A stretch of 8,594 bases of DNA, taken from Methylotenera sp. (GTDB lineage: Bacteria; Pseudomonadota; Gammaproteobacteria; Burkholderiales; Methylophilaceae). Numbering within the stretch: the stretch's first letter is position 1; every line of letters begins with the position of its first letter. A program made the translations under genes and the position numbers. This document shows positions 6,510-8,594 of the stretch, piece after piece. The notes beneath the pieces were generated by a model. That model had not been told where the DNA came from and did not search any database. It saw nothing but the letters and a program-made list of their open reading frames with translations. Location: NCBI GenBank assembly GCA_027487055.1, contig JAIYEJ010000251.1, positions 1 through 8,594 on the forward strand, in the 5' to 3' direction.

Positions 6510-8594
6510 TTAAAAATCTAGCGGGTCGATATCTAAGTGCCAACGCACTTTATTAGCCAATAAAAAACCTTTAATTTGTGGTATCCACATTTTTAATAAA
6601 CGCTGCAAGGCCACGCGCGAATCCGCTTGTAATAGCAGTTGTCCGCGTTCCATGCCTTTTAATCGCTCCATTTGCGGTCGCACAACATCATAAACCATAA
6701 CTTCAGTATTCGCGTTTCGCGCGGCATTTCGAGCTAAATGTAAAAATGTTTCTACTTCAGAAAAATTGTTCGACTCTGCTCGCAAGAGCGCAAAAAAACT
6801 CGCAGGCGGAAATTGCATTTTTTGCCGCTCTACCAATAACGCATCTGCAAAACGCACATAATCTTGCGTACGCAACGCATCAAATAACGCATGTTGTGGA
6901 AACGCGGTTTGTATCAACACCTCACCCGATTTTTCAGAGCGCCCCGCACGCCCAGCCACTTGCATGAGTTGCGCGAATAAGCGCTCACTAGAACGAAAAT
7001 CAGGGCTATATAGTGCACTATCAGTATCAATCACGCCCACCAATGTGAGATTAGGAAAATCATGGCCTTTGGCAAGCATCTGCGTGCCCACCAAAATATC
7101 AATTTCTTGATGATGCACTTGTGTTAACACTTCCATCAGCGCATCTTTGCTGCGCATGCTGTCGCGATCTACTCTTGCGATCCTTGCAGATGGGAATAAT
7201 GTTTGTAGCGTTTGCTCGAGCCTTTGTGTTGCCTGCCCTGTCGGATATAAATCTGGATTACCGCAACTTGGGCACTGCAAAGGGATTTTTTGCTCATGAC
7301 CACAATGATGACATTTTAAACGCTTTTGGCTTAAATGCACCACCAGCCTTGCAGAACAACGCATACATGGCGCCACCCATTGGCACGCATTGCAATGCAA
7401 TACAGGCGCATAGCCACGCCGATTGATAAATAAAAGACTTTGTTCTTTAAGTTTTAAACGTTCGCGTAAGGCATTGATGAGTAAAGGCGATAAGCCATTT
7501 TCTGTTGGTGACTTTGCGGTATCAATACAAAAAATCTTAGGCAATACTGAATTTTCAACCGCACGCTCTCGCAAACTTAATAAACCATATGCTTGCTTTT
7601 GTGCATTTTGGTTTTTTGAATTCGCCCAGCTCTCTAAACTTGGCGTAGCACTACCTAACACAATGGGGATATTCAATTGCTTGGCGCGCATAATCGCGAC
7701 ATCCCGCGCGTGGTAGCGCATACCATCTTGTTGTTTGTACGAACTGTCATGCTCTTCATCCATGATCAGCATTTTTAAATATGGCATGGGCGTAAAAACA
7801 CTTAAGCGTGTACCAATCACAATTTTTGCGTCCCCCGAACTTGCTGCCAACCAATTTTGTAAGCGCTCACTTTCGCTCAAATTACTATGTAATGTGACAA
7901 GTGGATATTGACTTAGGCGACTTCTAAATCGCGCTTCTAACTGCGGGGTAAGGTTGATTTCTGGCACTAAAACTAAGACTTGTGAACCAATACCATGCGC
8001 ATTTTTCTCTTGCAAAATTTGCCGCAAAATTTGAATATAAACTTCAGTTTTGCCAGACCCAGTAATGCCATGCAAAAGCCATGGCTTAAATGTGTTAGTA
8101 AGCGCTAATATCTGTTTCACTGCTTTTATTTGCTCATCATTCAGTTGAGGCTCAACCGTTGAGCTAGGCATTGAAGCTTTGACTGCGAGCACTTCATGCT
8201 CACTAACCAAACCCATGTTTTTGAGTTCAAGCATCGCTTTGCGCCAGCCAGCAGATATTAAAGCAGCATCGGCAGAAGCCAATACTCTTGAGGCTTTCAG
8301 GGCTTCGACTATTCGATGCAAGACCACTTTTTTAGCTGGAATTTGTGTTAAGTCTGCATTTGGTAGCAATGAGTAGGTAAATGTTTTGCGTGAAACGGCT
8401 GGCTTAAGTTGTCGCAACCTTAATGGAAGTGCCGAAATTAGTGCTTGTCCAAACGGATAATGATAGTAATCTGCACAAAATTTAAGCAATTTAAAGGTAT
8501 TGCTATCAAACACCACATCATCAAATACATGGCTAACTGCCTTTAACTTTTCGACTGGATAATCAGATGTTTCTGATATGGCAATCACCACGCC
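6510..8594 (-). CDS. priA: Primosomal protein N' PriA, replication restart helicase (5' end beyond window)
   Basis: PriA recognises abandoned replication forks, unwinds the lagging-strand arm 3' to 5' using ATP, and starts reloading of the replicative helicase. The visible 694 residues begin GVVIAIS, aligning with roughly residue 45 of the 732-residue E. coli protein, so about 45 residues of the 3'-DNA-binding domain are missing to the right. Numbering from the window edge: a winged-helix-like region with ADYYHYPFG at about 41-49, Walker A GITGSGKTE with Lys182, the DEEH box (codons 7760-7749), GSATPS, and the zinc region (7394-7263) with all eight cysteines as four pairs CNAC, CMRC, CHHC and CPSC. 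Then come VGTQMLAKGHDFP and motif VI QVAGRAGR (6962-6939). The end HLDIDPLDF is typical of the family. The frame stays open to the window edge, so the GTG at 8591 is an internal valine and not the start. It appears intact and functional. Confidence 0.97.
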   Translation of the reverse strand, partial: GVVIAISETSDYPVEKLKAVSHVFDDVVFDSNTFKLLKFCADYYHYPFGQALISALPLRLRQLKPAVSRKTFTYSLLPNADLTQIPAKKVVLHRIVEALKASRVLASADAALISAGWRKAMLELKNMGLVSEHEVLAVKASMPSSTVEPQLNDEQIKAVKQILALTNTFKPWLLHGITGSGKTEVYIQILRQILQEKNAHGIGSQVLVLVPEINLTPQLEARFRSRLSQYPLVTLHSNLSESERLQNWLAASSGDAKIVIGTRLSVFTPMPYLKMLIMDEEHDSSYKQQDGMRYHARDVAIMRAKQLNIPIVLGSATPSLESWANSKNQNAQKQAYGLLSLRERAVENSVLPKIFCIDTAKSPTENGLSPLLINALRERLKLKEQSLLFINRRGYAPVLHCNACQWVAPCMRCSARLVVHLSQKRLKCHHCGHEQKIPLQCPSCGNPDLYPTGQATQRLEQTLQTLFPSARIARVDRDSMRSKDALMEVLTQVHHQEIDILVGTQMLAKGHDFPNLTLVGVIDTDSALYSPDFRSSERLFAQLMQVAGRAGRSEKSGEVLIQTAFPQHALFDALRTQDYVRFADALLVERQKMQFPPASFFALLRAESNNFSEVETFLHLARNAARNANTEVMVYDVVRPQMERLKGMERGQLLLQADSRVALQRLLKMWIPQIKGFLLANKVRWHLDIDPLDF

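Noticed and set aside
7121..7426. Plus-strand open frame of 101 codons inside priA
   Set aside because: It lies opposite the zinc-binding region of PriA. Its cysteine/histidine-rich wording mirrors the minus-strand codons, so it is a shadow frame.
8589..8591. GTG as the start codon of priA
   Set aside because: The frame continues to the window edge (Gly-Val-Val) and the sequence aligns to about residue 45 of known PriA, so the codon is an internal valine.
1..8594. A hidden defence system, mobile element, CRISPR array or RNA gene
   Set aside because: Coding sequence of three recognised chromosomal genes fills nearly the whole window. I saw no direct-repeat arrays, transposase wording, terminal repeats or tRNA-like structures, and the base composition looks even throughout.

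Overview
This window is ordinary-looking chromosomal DNA of moderately low GC (low to mid forties percent by eye). All its genes lie on the minus strand. Read in the direction of transcription (right to left), they are priA (the primosome restart helicase, cut at its 5' end by the window edge), a very large bacterial alpha-2-macroglobulin (2050 residues), and the first 97 codons of pbpC (penicillin-binding protein 1C, cut at its 3' end). The PriA wording, the alpha-2-macroglobulin/pbpC pairing and the base composition fit a Gram-negative proteobacterium. My best guess is a betaproteobacterium, possibly of the Methylophilaceae/Methylotenera type. That placement is inference and no marker here settles it.

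Layout: 8594-6510 is PriA with all its helicase motifs and all eight zinc-binding cysteines. 6509-6431 is a 79-base AT-rich gap with an imperfect inverted repeat, a weak promoter-like pair and a good ribosome binding site. 6430-278 is the alpha-2-macroglobulin. 291-1 is the start of pbpC, which overlaps the macroglobulin stop by 14 bases. There is no gene-free stretch over 300 bases. I see no tRNA, rRNA, insertion sequence, CRISPR array or phage feature.

Function: the macroglobulin/pbpC pair is a known bacterial module. The macroglobulin, held in the periplasm, is thought to trap foreign proteases through a bait region and an internal thioester. PbpC makes or repairs peptidoglycan, so together they would act when the envelope is breached. 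The 14-base overlap implies translational coupling. PriA is a housekeeping neighbour with no evident functional link.

I found no convincing undescribed system. The points most worth a second look are in the macroglobulin: its non-lipoprotein N-terminus with a long cytoplasmic extension, its CTEQ thioester whose cysteine is the only one in the periplasmic part, and its polybasic candidate bait segment.
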